64,000 nt of DNA from Alternaria dauci (Eukaryota > Ascomycota > Dothideomycetes > Pleosporales > Pleosporaceae): positions 496,001-560,000 of the forward strand of contig NC_091280.1 in assembly GCF_042100115.1 (NCBI RefSeq), written 5' to 3'. Of the stretch, positions 45,886 through 57,736 are shown piece by piece. Position numbers and translations under genes: made by a program. Numbering within the stretch: position 1 is the stretch's first letter; the number at the start of each line of letters is the position of its first letter. Under the pieces are notes generated by a model. It saw nothing but the letters and a program-made list of their open reading frames with translations, ran no database searches and was not told the DNA's origin.

Positions 45886-48800
45886 CTACCGCCATCCACT
45901 CCCACCCACCCCACTCGCCGGCCTCCTCCCCCCTCCCACACCACCACCACCACCGATCCCCAACCCCACACTCCCCCTCATACACCCCGAGTGCACCACA
46001 CTATTATCCGGAAAAACACGAATCGCACTACCCCCAAACCTCTTATGACAAACCGCACAATGTCTATCCTCATCAATAACAACGCGCCTGTTCATCCCCC
46101 CAGGCACACTCCTCCCATACATATCCTTCTTATTCTCCGAGCCGAGCAACACGGCAGACTCCACCGCCACCTTCTCGACACCTCGGAGCTGCGCAACGAT
46201 CCTCTCCTCGTTCAAGAGCGAGTTTGCGTTTCGGATGCGCCCAAAGAAGTAGGATTCGAGGTCTTTGACGGGCAGAGTGGGCGGAATCAGATCTAGGGTT
46301 GTTGCTGCAGGCAGTCTTGCACCGTGTTTGGAGACGAGTTCGAGAGCTGGGGGCCAGTTTGGTTGGTGCGGCGGCGGGGGTTGCAGGTAGAGGGAGAGGA
46401 GGACGTGGTAGATGGATATTTCCGCGTCTTCGATTGAGCCTCTTGTGGGTGGAGGGGATTGCGAGTGCGACAAGTTGGGCGAGGTGGGCATCGTGGGTGG
46501 TGCCGTGTAGACTTGGTTGCAGTATCTATTGGGTGGCGGGTTAGTCGGCTTGTTACAAGGGAGACGAAAGTACGCGACTTACTCCTCAGCTTTCTGGTAG
46601 TCCTTTAATTGGAAAACGTAGATTGCCAGGGCTTGCTTGTGCGATCCCATTTTGCTCAGGACAATAGCTCGAGCTTCGTAGTAATCCGGATCTGTTACCA
46701 TGTTAGCAGAGCTGTCCCTACTGTGACCTCCTTCGTCGGGGATGATGCATACCATCTCCAGGCAACTGCTGAAACACCCTATACCGATTATACTGCGCAT
46801 TCCCTTTCTTCAGGAAAACCTCAAGCCTGTGCTTCCAATCCATCTTCTCCTCGTCGTTCTCAAAGTCTCCACTTTTAAGTCTCTCGAGGAGTAGATCAAC
46901 CAGTCTCTGGTGAAAGTCCACATTGAGATCGTTGAGCTCTTCGATGATGTGTTCCAAGTACCTGACCGCAAGTCTCGTGTCGATCTTTTGCAGAAACTCA
47001 AGGACACGGTCTCTCGGCAGCGTCTCCGCATTCTCCGTGTCAGCGAGGAAGACTTCCATGCCCAACTTCGGATCAGTCCGCAGTGGCCATTCGGCATATT
47101 CCAGGATAAGATCGATAAGCTCTGGTGGCAGAGCTTGTAGGTACCCCACCGTCCTAGTCGGGCCTTGCAACTGCGGACTGACCTCTTCGTCCGCCTCGTT
47201 CTTGCCGAATTTCTCAAGAAGCTCTAGAGCCTGCCGATGCAATTTCTTACCTACACAAAGATGTACAAGTCAGTATATGCCTCACGCGCACTTTCAAAAG
47301 GGCACTACTTACCATGCAAGAAATCAATCAAATCAGCATACCGCCCCGTCTCATACAGCTTCTCCTGCACAACGTCTGGTTCGCAGAAATTGGGGAGACG
47401 GAACAGAGAGCCTGCGACACTGGGATTCGCAATCATGTATGCGCGGAAGAGCGTTGTATCGACGAGCTGTGCAACGTCAAGGAGCTTGGCTTTCCAGTCT
47501 ACAGGAGGCGTGAGGGAGGACTCTTCGATGAAGATGTGGAAAGGTGGTTTCTCAGCTTCGAGCTGGCTGCCACTGGGTGTGGGCAGAGGCTCCTTCAGGT
47601 TACCATCCGTGTCTATATAGCGTTTTATTTGGACGCGACACTGGGTAAGAAATGACTGTAGCGCACGAACAGAGTCTTTGAACTCCTTGTCAGCGGCCGC
47701 CGATTTATCTGGTTGGGAGAGGTCTATTGGTCTCTTCCGGATGCTGCCCGCCTCCATGGTGTCGTCTTTGGCGGAGTTGGTGCGTATGGAAACTGTGTCT
47801 GAATCGACTTTCTTGTGTCCTCCAACGCCAAAACGACCCATCATTGAGCGCCCGATTGTGGCTGCAGGGGCGGGTGTGTTTTCTTCTTGTTCTTTCGCGG
47901 GCTTCTCTCCGTTGGTTTCTTCCTCGTCGACTACGCTTCCGTCGCCCTTTACGCTTTCTTCTGGCGCTAGATTACCAGCGATGGATCGGGGGTACATCGC
48001 GATGACGCGCTCGGGTGGTGCTTTGGCGTCGACAAAGAGTTCCATGGCTTCACGGTACTTCTTCTGGTCGAACAGGGCCTGGGCTTTCAGGATTTGTATT
48101 TCCCGAACTCTCTCCTCTTTATCAAGTAGAAGAGTGTCTTCGAGCATATTGAGCAGACTGAGCGCCTCATCATAGCGCCCATTTGCGACGAGCTCATCAA
48201 TCTGTGTTTCGTAGCTCTGTGCCCCCATCCGCCATATGCACCGATCGCTCGCAACTAGGAAGCCCTTCCCAGCGTGGGCTAGACTGATATTCGGCTGCGG
48301 TACGTGAAGGAAGCTGACGTTTGGTAGTGAAATCATCTGGAGCAAGTTCAGCGTATCCGGATTCCTGACTTCCAGACTGCCCTTGGACGGTGGCAGCAGC
48401 GTGAGCATATACGGGTACGAGTACGCGATTGTCTCGGGGGCAGACTGCCAGGGCACTTGTCGTTTCTCAAGGGCATTTCCGGCTGTGTCGATAAACAGGC
48501 TGTTTACGTCCTTGGCCAGCAGCATTTCGCCCTCTCCAAGTCGTGTCGCGAGGGGCTTGGGCACCCAGCTGCCCATGCCCATGTATCCCATGCCCGACGA
48601 CGAGACAGCGCCGAAGCGTGCTCCGCCCTGGCTCCCGTTCTCTGCCAACGCGCCTGGCTTGATTATATCCTGAACCTCCTGCGTCTCGATGTCGACCATG
48701 ACGAAGCCGGGGTCCATGCCAGCGACAATTTTTGTCCCCGTGGCCCATGTCAGGCTCTTGACCGAAGCAATGAGCGAAATCTCCACCGCGTCGCCCGTCA

Positions 48801-49364
48801 ACTCCATGTCCTGCCATGTCCACAGTATAATCTTCCGCTTCACCGCCACCGCCAGATGGCTCACGATGGACGGTATGCCCGTCGAAGGATCCTTGACGAT
48901 GTTGCTTGCCGCCGCAAACGTCGTCGCGCCCCGCGTCTTCTCCAGCTTCTCCTGCAGCTGGTACGTCTGTATATCGTGAATCGAGACATAGTTGTCCGAC
49001 AGCGAGACAAGGATATTCGCTTCCTTGATAATCGCCAGCTGCTGTATCGGCCGCCGGGAGAACTTCTCCTCTTCGCGTAGGAGGTCCGCGGGCCGGACTT
49101 TGGGTGTTGTTGGGGGCTCGCCTTCGCCGTTGTGGTCGCCGTTCGGCTTGCGGTCGGCTTCTACATCCTCGATCTGGTCGTTTACACGGTAGATGCGTAG
49201 GGAGCCTGTGTTCAGGCCTACGAGTACGCGGTCGCCTGGCTGTGTTAGTAAGCTGGGGGTGCGATGCAGGCGGTTGGCGTACCGTATGCGAGGATGGACT
49301 CGATCCTGGACTTGTCGCGCGCCTTGAGCTCGACGATGGGTCGGGCGGTAAAGGCAGAGAGCAT
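45886..49364 (-). CDS. vps39: Vacuolar sorting protein 39/Vam6 (HOPS subunit)
   Basis: Five exons (49364-49283, 49235-47313, 47250-46753, 46691-46583, 46525-45886) join with consistent phases to 1083 residues. An N-terminal citron-homology (CNH) beta-propeller begins MLSAFTARPIVELK and runs through VAVKRKIILWTW. An alpha-solenoid follows with the Vps39 domain-1 pattern (DTTLFRAYMIANPSVAGSLF) and clathrin-repeat helices. The C-terminal domain-2 contains the zinc-finger-like DRHCAVCHKRFGGSAIRVFPD and HSGC. Vps39 is the HOPS subunit that binds Rab7/Ypt7 for vacuole and late-endosome fusion. The tail is Gly-rich. A Gly/Arg-rich run and disordered acidic inserts (about residues 440-500) look normal for filamentous fungi. 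Confidence 0.92.
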
Positions 49365-51093
49365 TGTGGCTATTGCGTCGGTTTGGATATCATTTGGGCA
49401 TGGTCGAGTCGCTATGCGACGGCTGCTGTGCCAGAGGAGAGCTCCATGAGTGCTGGCATGCGCCTGGAGCTCGGCGGTGCATCGTCATTGCCGTGAAGCT
49501 TTGGCCAGGGTCCAGCCACGCCACGTGCGCCACACCAAGCCTTCCATGGTCGCATGCGTCAGCTGTCAAACACCCAAGCAGTCACTCTGCGCATCGCCAT
49601 CGCCATTTCGAGATCAGATGCTGTGCATTGATAATCTATCTAATCTACCTAAGGTGCTCGCCCGATTAATAGGCACTTCGAGCGAGTAACAGAATGAGAG
49701 TGGGTGTTGCTGGATGAGCGAGTGGGAATATCTTCAAACATACATGACTATGCAATACAGGATAAGGGAAGATATTTGAATTTTTACCAGTGGCCCATCA
49801 TGTGTCGTACCTCGGCAGGACCATCTCCCTCATTTTCACACCCACTGACACACCACTCGAGTGGGTTCAAGCTTCTCTCGGGCCATTCAGCACCACGCCC
49901 TTCCCAGAAACAACTGCAATAACAGGTCCCGGGCGCAAAGCGCCTCACAGGATCAACTCAAGCGGCGGTTCTCTCAAAAGAGAAAGAACTCAGCAGAAAC
50001 CAACCCTTCATCCAAAGGGACGAGGATGCTTCCACCCGTACAAACAAACACAAAGATGTCGACTTTCAACATCAACACATCTTCCTAGTCTCCTCCCAGC
50101 ACTCCTCGCATAATACTGGAAGAAAAGGAAGACAGGAGGAAAGCACAACGCTTGTTACCAATCAGCACATCAACCTCTCCACCTTCTCCCTCCCAGACAA
50201 CAGCCACAAACAACGGGTGCAGAGCATACAAAAAGCCAGAAGTGGGCCGGTGGGATTAGCGGGAGTAGGAGAGGTGTGGCGAATGAGCGAGTCATATCCA
50301 ACATATTGCCGGTTCATGATCCGCGACACAACACCACCCCCCATTGCAGCCTTGAGCTCGTGATCATTATGCACACCAAGAGGTCGCCTGTGCAGCGCGC
50401 CAAGCGGGCAAGCCAACAGCGAGACGGGGTGCGGCGGCGATACAGCGTCGAGGTGTGGAATGAAGAGCAAGGGAAACAGGGGGCGGGTGGGCGGAACAGA
50501 GGATCGGGCGTAAGGGACCTCGGGAACAGACATACTCAAGGAGATATACACAAACCTCATCATTTGATGGAAAGACATCTGCAGACGGACAAAAACCACG
50601 TCTCAGGTAGCAGGGAGACGCGATGGAGAAGATGAAAGTAGTCTGTCTGCAGAGCTTCGCTGTCAAACTTGTAGCGATGAGGGGATATCAATCCAACGCG
50701 CAGCCCGCAAGAGAGAGCAATGACACAAGACAATAAACACAAAGAAAATTTACATAATTGGGATATTTGAAAGAAAAATGTAAAGAATCAAAACACCGAC
50801 ACATGCAAAAGCGGAGAAGCAAGCTTCATCAACGCAGTGAAACATGTGCCAGATTCCCTTCCCCAGAGAGCGTGTTACCGCATCATCATGAAGAAGAGAA
50901 AAGATAGACTTCAAACGCAAGGTTCGGTCTGAGCAATTACGGCTCATCGCAGGTCGGTCAGGTTCGTTATAGTTGTCTAGTAGCAAGAACCAGTTCGTTG
51001 ACCGGTTGACACAGAAGGGCAAGCCCGAAAAAGGTCAGGTGGTTGACAAAACTGGTTTCGCTTATGATATTCGACAAAACATGGATCGACATC
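49365..51093. other. Intergenic region, VPS39 promoter and PRM1 3' end
   Basis: 1.7 kb without any frame I can support as coding. It holds the VPS39 promoter and the 3' end of PRM1. Confidence 0.45.
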
Positions 51094-53397
51094 TTAGATG
51101 AACGGATTCTGCTGCTGTTTTTCCTGCGGATAGGGCGACTGAGCGTATTGATTCGGGTCGGAGAACGGACCCGAGCGGTCATCGGCCGGTGAGGGATCAG
51201 CGAGCTGTCCATGGCTGCTCGTGCGAAGATGCCCCGGGCGGGCAGAATCGGTCACCGCGCGTGCGCCAACTCGGCCGACCTTCTCTGTAGCGGGAGTAAT
51301 TTCATCGCCGCTGTGTTCGAATGTCGAGAAGGGACGGGGTGCGAGCGTGTAAGGCGCTGCTTTGTTGACGTTGTAGTCGTTGGGCACGTATCGCGGTGGC
51401 GCGGTGGTGGGGTAATCGGCGCTGGGCTTGGGCTCGTGGTTGAGAGCGGGGTTGACGACGTAGGGATTGAGTCCGCGTTCTGGGTCATCACGGCGGAAGA
51501 GATGGGTCGAAGCGTAGACAAGGCCACCGAGGGCAATGAAGAGCCATATGAGGATTAGGGCGGTGGAGATGAGCGCTTCGGTTTGAATGCCACTCATCAG
51601 CTTGTCGATGACGCGTTCGACGGCTTCGGTAATCTCATCCTTTGCCTCGCCGCTTGGATCAGCGAGTAGTTGGCTGGCAGAGTCTGAGTCGCTTTGCTCA
51701 GCAAGGGCGCCAAGAGACAATGTGTCGTTCGCCACGCCAGGGAACTGGACGTGCGCGTGCTCTTGGACCCAAGTGAGGCCAGATTGGAAGCTAGCGATCT
51801 TCAGGCCGATCAGGCAGTTGAGAACTTCCTTGATCGGGTCGTAAAGTACGGTGCCACCGAACGTGTCGTTGAGCGTGGTGCTCATCTGATCCACAAACGC
51901 GTTGAGGGTGTCGTTGACTGCCGTCGTACTGGTGTTCACCCAATTGACGATGTCGTCGTTCATTTTGCCGTCCAAGTCACCGACGGCGCTGTTGACACCG
52001 TTAGACCATGACATGGACGCATTGTTGAGCGATGTAACGATTTTTCCGGCAAAGTCAGCGACTTGATCCGTGAGCTCTGGGGTCTTGTCTTGAATGGCTT
52101 TGAGCAAAAGATATTGACCAAAGCAGGCGAAAAGACCAGCAATGCCCAGAGAAATCAAAAACATCATGGGGATGGAGGTGGCGTAGGCCCAGGCCCAGCG
52201 CATGACAGCTTGTCGACGAGCTGAGCCAAACCGCCTTCCGAACCACAGGCCGATGCCGGAGGATGTTGGGCGGGACGCGAGATAGACGACGTCCATAGCG
52301 TCATGGCCCGCTGCGTAGAGAGCAGCACGTTCTTGCATCCTCCGGTAGCGGCGCATCTCCATCCACGCCATTGGAACGCAGACAAGGATGGCGGCGACAA
52401 TGAGCACACCGAGTGCGATCTTGCGTGCGTTGTAGGCGAGCTCAATCAGATCGTCAAAGAACGAGTTGATAGAGTTGCCGTCGGAGCAGAAGGTGAGTAC
52501 TTCCTTCTGCGGCACGGGAAGAGCTGAGCGATCGAACTCGAATGTGTCCATGCCGCGGATCAACTTCTTGACTTCCTCAAAGGGGAGGCGGATAATAGAG
52601 TCCGTAAAGTTTTGCACCTCTTCGAAAGTCGGGATGGACGAGTTGAGCTTCTGAAGACCCTCTGACATCTCAGAAGGCATCTCCAGCGCTTTGAGCTTGT
52701 TGATCTGGTCGTCCAAATTGATGGTTGGCTTGTTGAATCCCGGAATGTCAAAGTTGATCTTGTCCATGATGGAGTTGATGCCGTCGGAAACGGACTTGAC
52801 GGCATCGCCCATTTCTTCGGTCACGGACTCGATGGTCTCGTTGAGTTGTTTGTTGATAGCTTCGCCGATTTCCACTGCGGCATGGAGACTGCCGCTGACA
52901 GCGAGGGTGATCAGGCAGAGGTAGGTACTTGTCATCATGTGAATGACGAAGAGGATAATCTCTTCGACACCAGTGACACTCATTTCGAGCATTTGCATGA
53001 GGCCACTGACTGCCTTCTCAACCCCGAAAGCTGTCATTTCGTTGACGCCCTTGGACATGTAGTGGGGCATGGAGGCCATGGAGCTGCCGATATTCTCGAC
53101 TTGGGTGCAAGCACTGAGGGCTTCCCGACGGGCGGAAACGAGGCTTGAGTCGGTGCTTGCGATGGCGATGAGTAGTCGCACAAGGATTAGGAGCAGTAGA
53201 ATCGTCCAGCGATTGATCCATATCTGTGAGAGCCTAGCTCGAAGGCCGAGGTATGGTTTGAAGTCTGGTGTTTGGTTTATTGTAGGTCGTGGTGCATCTT
53301 GCGGTGGGTAGTAGTCTCGCATCTCATGACTATCGCCAGCGGACATAGATGGAGGCACAGGTGGGAAGAGTTGCTGTTGGTTCGCGGAGGAAGCCAT
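51094..53397 (-). CDS. prm1: Plasma membrane fusion protein Prm1
   Basis: A single exon encodes 767 residues. Order of features: a cytosolic Pro-rich start; TM1 (INRWTILLLLILVRLLIAIA) at about 60-80; a Cys-containing extracellular segment; TM2 (VEEIILFVIHMMTSTYLCLI); a long extracellular loop with N-glycosylation sites; TM3 (ALGVLIVAAILVCVPMAW); TM4 (SIPMMFLISLGIAGLFACF); a second extracellular region; TM5 (ALISTALILIWLFIALGGLV); and a cytosolic tail. YLGLRARLSQIWINRWT matches the Prm1 family start. Prm1 promotes bilayer merger during mating and hyphal cell fusion. Length fits the family. Confidence 0.93.
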   Translation of the reverse strand: MASSANQQQLFPPVPPSMSAGDSHEMRDYYPPQDAPRPTINQTPDFKPYLGLRARLSQIWINRWTILLLLILVRLLIAIASTDSSLVSARREALSACTQVENIGSSMASMPHYMSKGVNEMTAFGVEKAVSGLMQMLEMSVTGVEEIILFVIHMMTSTYLCLITLAVSGSLHAAVEIGEAINKQLNETIESVTEEMGDAVKSVSDGINSIMDKINFDIPGFNKPTINLDDQINKLKALEMPSEMSEGLQKLNSSIPTFEEVQNFTDSIIRLPFEEVKKLIRGMDTFEFDRSALPVPQKEVLTFCSDGNSINSFFDDLIELAYNARKIALGVLIVAAILVCVPMAWMEMRRYRRMQERAALYAAGHDAMDVVYLASRPTSSGIGLWFGRRFGSARRQAVMRWAWAYATSIPMMFLISLGIAGLFACFGQYLLLKAIQDKTPELTDQVADFAGKIVTSLNNASMSWSNGVNSAVGDLDGKMNDDIVNWVNTSTTAVNDTLNAFVDQMSTTLNDTFGGTVLYDPIKEVLNCLIGLKIASFQSGLTWVQEHAHVQFPGVANDTLSLGALAEQSDSDSASQLLADPSGEAKDEITEAVERVIDKLMSGIQTEALISTALILIWLFIALGGLVYASTHLFRRDDPERGLNPYVVNPALNHEPKPSADYPTTAPPRYVPNDYNVNKAAPYTLAPRPFSTFEHSGDEITPATEKVGRVGARAVTDSARPGHLRTSSHGQLADPSPADDRSGPFSDPNQYAQSPYPQEKQQQNPFI

Positions 53398-56300
53398 GGC
53401 GAAGGTGTATGGCTGTGAAACGTGGTCTGGCCTGTGTATTAGAATCGGAGGTCGAACTCGATGGTGGCTTTGTAAAGAGGAGCGGTCGTAGAAATAGGCC
53501 AGCTAGCTCATGAATATCTCGCAGAGATAGGTCGCAACGTAGGAAAAATATTATGCGAGTATTGCAGTGTGAAGACAATAGACAACAATAGGAAAACCAA
53601 ACGCTCCGTACAATGCAATAAGAAAAGGCGATAGTGAAGCAGGCAAGGTGAAGGAAAGTGAAGTGGGGAAGACTGTGAATATCTACTTCACACAGCGACT
53701 AGGACAAAATGAATGGATTTCACGTACCGCGAGGGAGCGAGGACCAGTTGCAGGCCTCTCCACCAGGTACCAATGATACCTCGAGAAGAGGCCTGCACGA
53801 CCAGATGGTTTCAGCAGGGCATACACGATCGTGAGGCTCAAGTTAGAACACAGCGATTCTGGAAAGGTGGTGGCCCGAATAGGCGCCCGCAGAAGTGGAG
53901 CAAGCCACTCCGGACCAGTCAGCCCGGTCAGCTGGAGAAGGCCCAAAACAAGGCGCTAGAACAGAAGGGATTGACAGCGTCTGTTATTCTGGGCCGGTTT
54001 GTCCTCGAGTGGTTGTCGCAAGTTGAGCCGGGTGTCCTTTGTTCCACGGCTTGCGCCTGCTGGCATGCGATTTTCCCGCAGTCGGGCGAGGCAGGCGGAT
54101 GCACTACCTCGTGACGTGTGGCATCATCGCAGGGTCGCAGGGTTGTCGGGCGCAAGGGAACACGACCTCTGCACGTCGGTCGGTGGCAGAGGAGGTGCTC
54201 AAAGCTCTGGGAGATGCGCGACGCCGTCGTTATGTAGCAACGTCGCGCCGCACGGCTGTGTGAAAGCCTGTGGCGCCGTCATGCCTTGATTTCTGCAGCT
54301 AGCGACGACGTCATGCCCAGTTTAGTCTTGTGCAGCCGTCAGAACAGCCAACTTCGCAGACGAGAGTTCTACCAGCAGCACAACATGTGGCACAAAAATA
54401 AAACTTCATAGTAGACCCCATAGACAAGCCCAACTCCATTAACCTTTACCGTGAAGATGCCTGGTCCAGGAATTCGCGTCAACGCGCCAGTTCTCGTATG
54501 CGTGGCTGCGGCGTAGCGCCGAGGTGGTGGAGCACGTGGCCAAGCTAATAATACGCCGACGACGCCTGTCCAATCAGGCTTCCCGTCCGTCTGGGGCTCA
54601 AACACGTACCGCCGTCGTCCCAACTCCATCTCGATTCTGTTTCGAAACATTTTCGCTGCACCGACAACAACAACGACAAACCGCTTTCAAGCATCTCCAG
54701 TGACGACTGCGCGCATATATTGACACGAACATTCCCGTTTTCGAGCACGTTCTCCGTGTCCCGCACTCCCAGCGCGCAGAACAACAGACTCGCATAGACA
54801 GCACACTACGACCCACCAGTATTGCCAACTGTTCCTACATATCACCATGTCTTTGGTCGTTGATTTTCCCGTCCAGCAGGTCGCTGTGGTCATGGAGCCG
54901 GCCGACAAGTCGAGAACCCGATGTTGAGTCTGCGGATTACCTAGGTAGTAGCTTGCACCTCAGCAACCCACCTGATAGCGACCAAGGGGCATATATTGTC
55001 GAGGCTGTAGCCTACACTTTCAAGCTCCCCAATATTTTTCCTCTTGAAGAAAGTACAAGACCTGGAGTGCATGGCCTTGGTGAAACTGTCGTGATCTACA
55101 CGCATCCTCGGAAGTAGCTTCCTCATGTCGGACGTACTTGATGTCTTTTGAACGCGCTTTCCTCTCACAATCTGTCCATCCGGCTACATAAGAACCTCTC
55201 CAGTCAAGTCCCCAGCGCTCTTTTCTCAACATCATCTTTCCGATCCCTCCGTTGCGTCTCTTGTCTATGATCTCTCTCCGCTTGCCATCTCCTCTACAGC
55301 ACTGGCTGCTGAATGTCATTCGTTCTCGTCTATCATTTTCTGCGTTCAGATTTCCCTTTGGTGCGAGGAGTGGCGAGGTGAACCTGAGCTTCCAGCACGT
55401 TCCGGGTCTGTCTGCCATGAGCTTGGGCGTCGCCTCTGCAGCGCGCTCGTACAGGCCGTGCTCTGTGACGACAACCTCATTTACCCCACCGACCGACAAC
55501 TACCTCTTGTTTACGCACCCCGCATTGCCCACTCGTTCATTTCTTCCGCGCCAAACTCTATTTGGCTTCTGTTTTGCTCCGTCTTTGCATTTTCGGACGT
55601 GACGCAACTTTATTAACGAATCGCAACTCAGACCAGGTTCCTCCGTTTTCCATACGACGCCGAACCTGCAGAGCCCGCTCAAACCGTCCTCTCCCGTTTT
55701 CCTTCTTTAGTCCAATTTAGAGAGAACGCAGCCGAACACGTCGCGTACAGTTTCGAGCATTACCACTTTTACAAAACCGTTACGCACCATCACCTATCCA
55801 CCGCTCAATTCACCGCTGGTCGAGCAGGTGGACACGTACCTGGGCTTGCGTGACCGATATCGCAGGCTCCCACCGAGAGCACAATAGCTTCAATCGCACA
55901 AAACGTATGTTTCTGTTCTCACCCTTCTATCATCACAAGGCAGGCCCTATGACCACTAAGACATTCGCCAAGCAGCTCTCAGCTCTACAATCAGACACTT
56001 TCATATCGCAAACCCTCCTCTGGTAACGACATCTTCAAGATCCTGCTCAACTGAGTGACTTACTTCCTAGTAAGCTTCTCTTACACAAGCAATCAACTAT
56101 ACCGCCCTCGCTCACTTTGAAGTCTAGCCTACAAGCATTTTACTTCAAGCATTCTGACACCTCACCGTGTTATTGGCTACTCCATAAACCCCGCACTTGC
56201 GAAGCCCAGATTATCAGGTAGGTGACAGAACCACATTACATTTCCGCTCAGCGTTCTCCTGAGGCGGTGTCGGAGTAGGGCGTTTGCCATTGGTTCTCTT

Positions 56301-56704
56301 CAAAATGATGAAAACACACACGCCATCCATCTCACCCCGCGGACCATGTGCTCGGGCAGCAAGATCGTATCGATCGCAATGGCGCAGGCGGTGACACGGT
56401 TGCCCTGCAGTGTTCCAGCGCATTGGTAGTGAATCATTGCTAATTTATATGCAAGCGTAGCTGGAAAATCTACACCATACTGGTGCCTGACTCCCGCTTG
56501 GGCCCTTACCGCTATCAACTCTTGGGTATATCAGACTTGGAAATCAGTCACAACACTTGCCCTTCTCTATCACACCAGGCAAGTTTCTCATCCAGTGACA
56601 TACCCACGCAAAGTTGGATAAAGTCGTCTTATCTTCAAGGGTGTGAACGTATTGCATAGTCTCCGCTTCCGGTCTCTCTCATCGCCAACATCATACATCG
56701 CTCA
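53398..56704. other. 3.3 kb region without a supported gene
   Basis: It lies between the PRM1 start and the unknown 343-residue gene, which are divergent. Stretches at 55200-56100 are pyrimidine-rich on the plus strand, consistent with a long 5' leader, possibly with a leader intron. No frame shows recognisable protein sequence. Confidence 0.45.
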
Positions 56705-57736
56705 ATGCCACCTTCGATGGTCGATCCTATCAAAGTTGCAACTGGCGCCTCAGTCGCGACTCCCCGCAAATTCAAGGCACCTATCGCGGAGAACGATGGC
56801 GCTACATCTCCAAAGACCGACACTAGTGGTGACACCCTTCAGGATGACAAGAGCTCCGATGTTCGCTCCAGCGGCGACGGTCTTCCAAGTCCGAACAGCC
56901 CCATCAGCCCAGAGAGCCTCAACTTCGGTGGTCTGACTATCACTGGTGGTGGTATCGATCTCCGCGAGAACAGCGTAACCCGTTACGAAAACCCCTTCGA
57001 GCGCATGCAGAAGCAACACAACGAGCCGAACGCTCACGTGCCCGTCCGTGACTTCCGCAGCAACCGTCACCCGGGTGCTCTCTACGGCGGCCGAGATGGC
57101 GCGGTATTTCGCCAGTCACGAACCTGGATGTCTCCGGATACGCAGGTGCAGCAAGAGTTTCTCATGGTTCGCAACGCCATGCGCCGTCTGTTCAAGAACT
57201 CCGAGATTGCCAAGTGGAAGCTCGGTGACTACGTCGCCCACAAGGAAGCGATGTTGGCATCCCAGGCGACCAAGCTCGCAACCAAGGTCAAGAATAAGGA
57301 AGACGCCCGAGCTATCCTCGCTCCGATCTCAGGAGACATCCAGAAGGTCCTCAATAGGTGCGGTATCGAAGGCAACTTTGAAGACGTCGGAAACTACGGT
57401 CGCGCTCTCGGTGAGCAGACTATCTGGTGCAACGACTGGCAGAACGGCAAAGATGAGATCGCACCCTGGCCCTCCATGGCGGAGATGAAGTGGGAGGGCG
57501 ATGACCGGGCCAAGACTGGTGTTGGACGCTTCCTTCCCCTCCCCCGTGAAGAGGGTCCTCCCGGCCTTATGTGGAACCAGCTCCCTGTTATCGAGCAGTA
57601 CCCCATCGACCAGGTTTGCAAGATCCCTACCATGGAAGATGTCTATCTCCCTGTCGACTATGACATCGAAGAAGACCACGAGTACCTTTGGAGCAAGGAG
57701 CTGGAGAAGGACATTGACGCTTTCCTAGAGTCATAA
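56705..57736 (+). CDS. Conserved-looking protein of unknown function, 343 residues
   Basis: A single uninterrupted exon of good coding character (strong third-position bias, for example runs of GAC, AAG, CTC). The N-terminal 90 residues are disordered and Ser/Pro/Asp-rich. A region with FGGLTITGGGIDLRENSV and YENPFERMQKQHNE follows. The C-terminal 200 residues look globular and helical (QVQQEFLMVRNAMRRLFKNS; WKLGDYVAHKEAMLASQ) with Trp-rich segments (EQTIWCNDWQNGKDEIAPWP) and an acidic end. No signal peptide, membrane segment or known motif. I do not recognise a family. The codon choice suggests high expression. Confidence 0.8.
   Translation: MPPSMVDPIKVATGASVATPRKFKAPIAENDGATSPKTDTSGDTLQDDKSSDVRSSGDGLPSPNSPISPESLNFGGLTITGGGIDLRENSVTRYENPFERMQKQHNEPNAHVPVRDFRSNRHPGALYGGRDGAVFRQSRTWMSPDTQVQQEFLMVRNAMRRLFKNSEIAKWKLGDYVAHKEAMLASQATKLATKVKNKEDARAILAPISGDIQKVLNRCGIEGNFEDVGNYGRALGEQTIWCNDWQNGKDEIAPWPSMAEMKWEGDDRAKTGVGRFLPLPREEGPPGLMWNQLPVIEQYPIDQVCKIPTMEDVYLPVDYDIEEDHEYLWSKELEKDIDAFLES

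Noticed and set aside
45538..46296. 252-codon plus-strand frame rich in Arg, Pro and Thr
   Set aside because: It overlaps GON7 in another frame and runs antisense to the last VPS39 exon. Its composition is a shadow of these genes.
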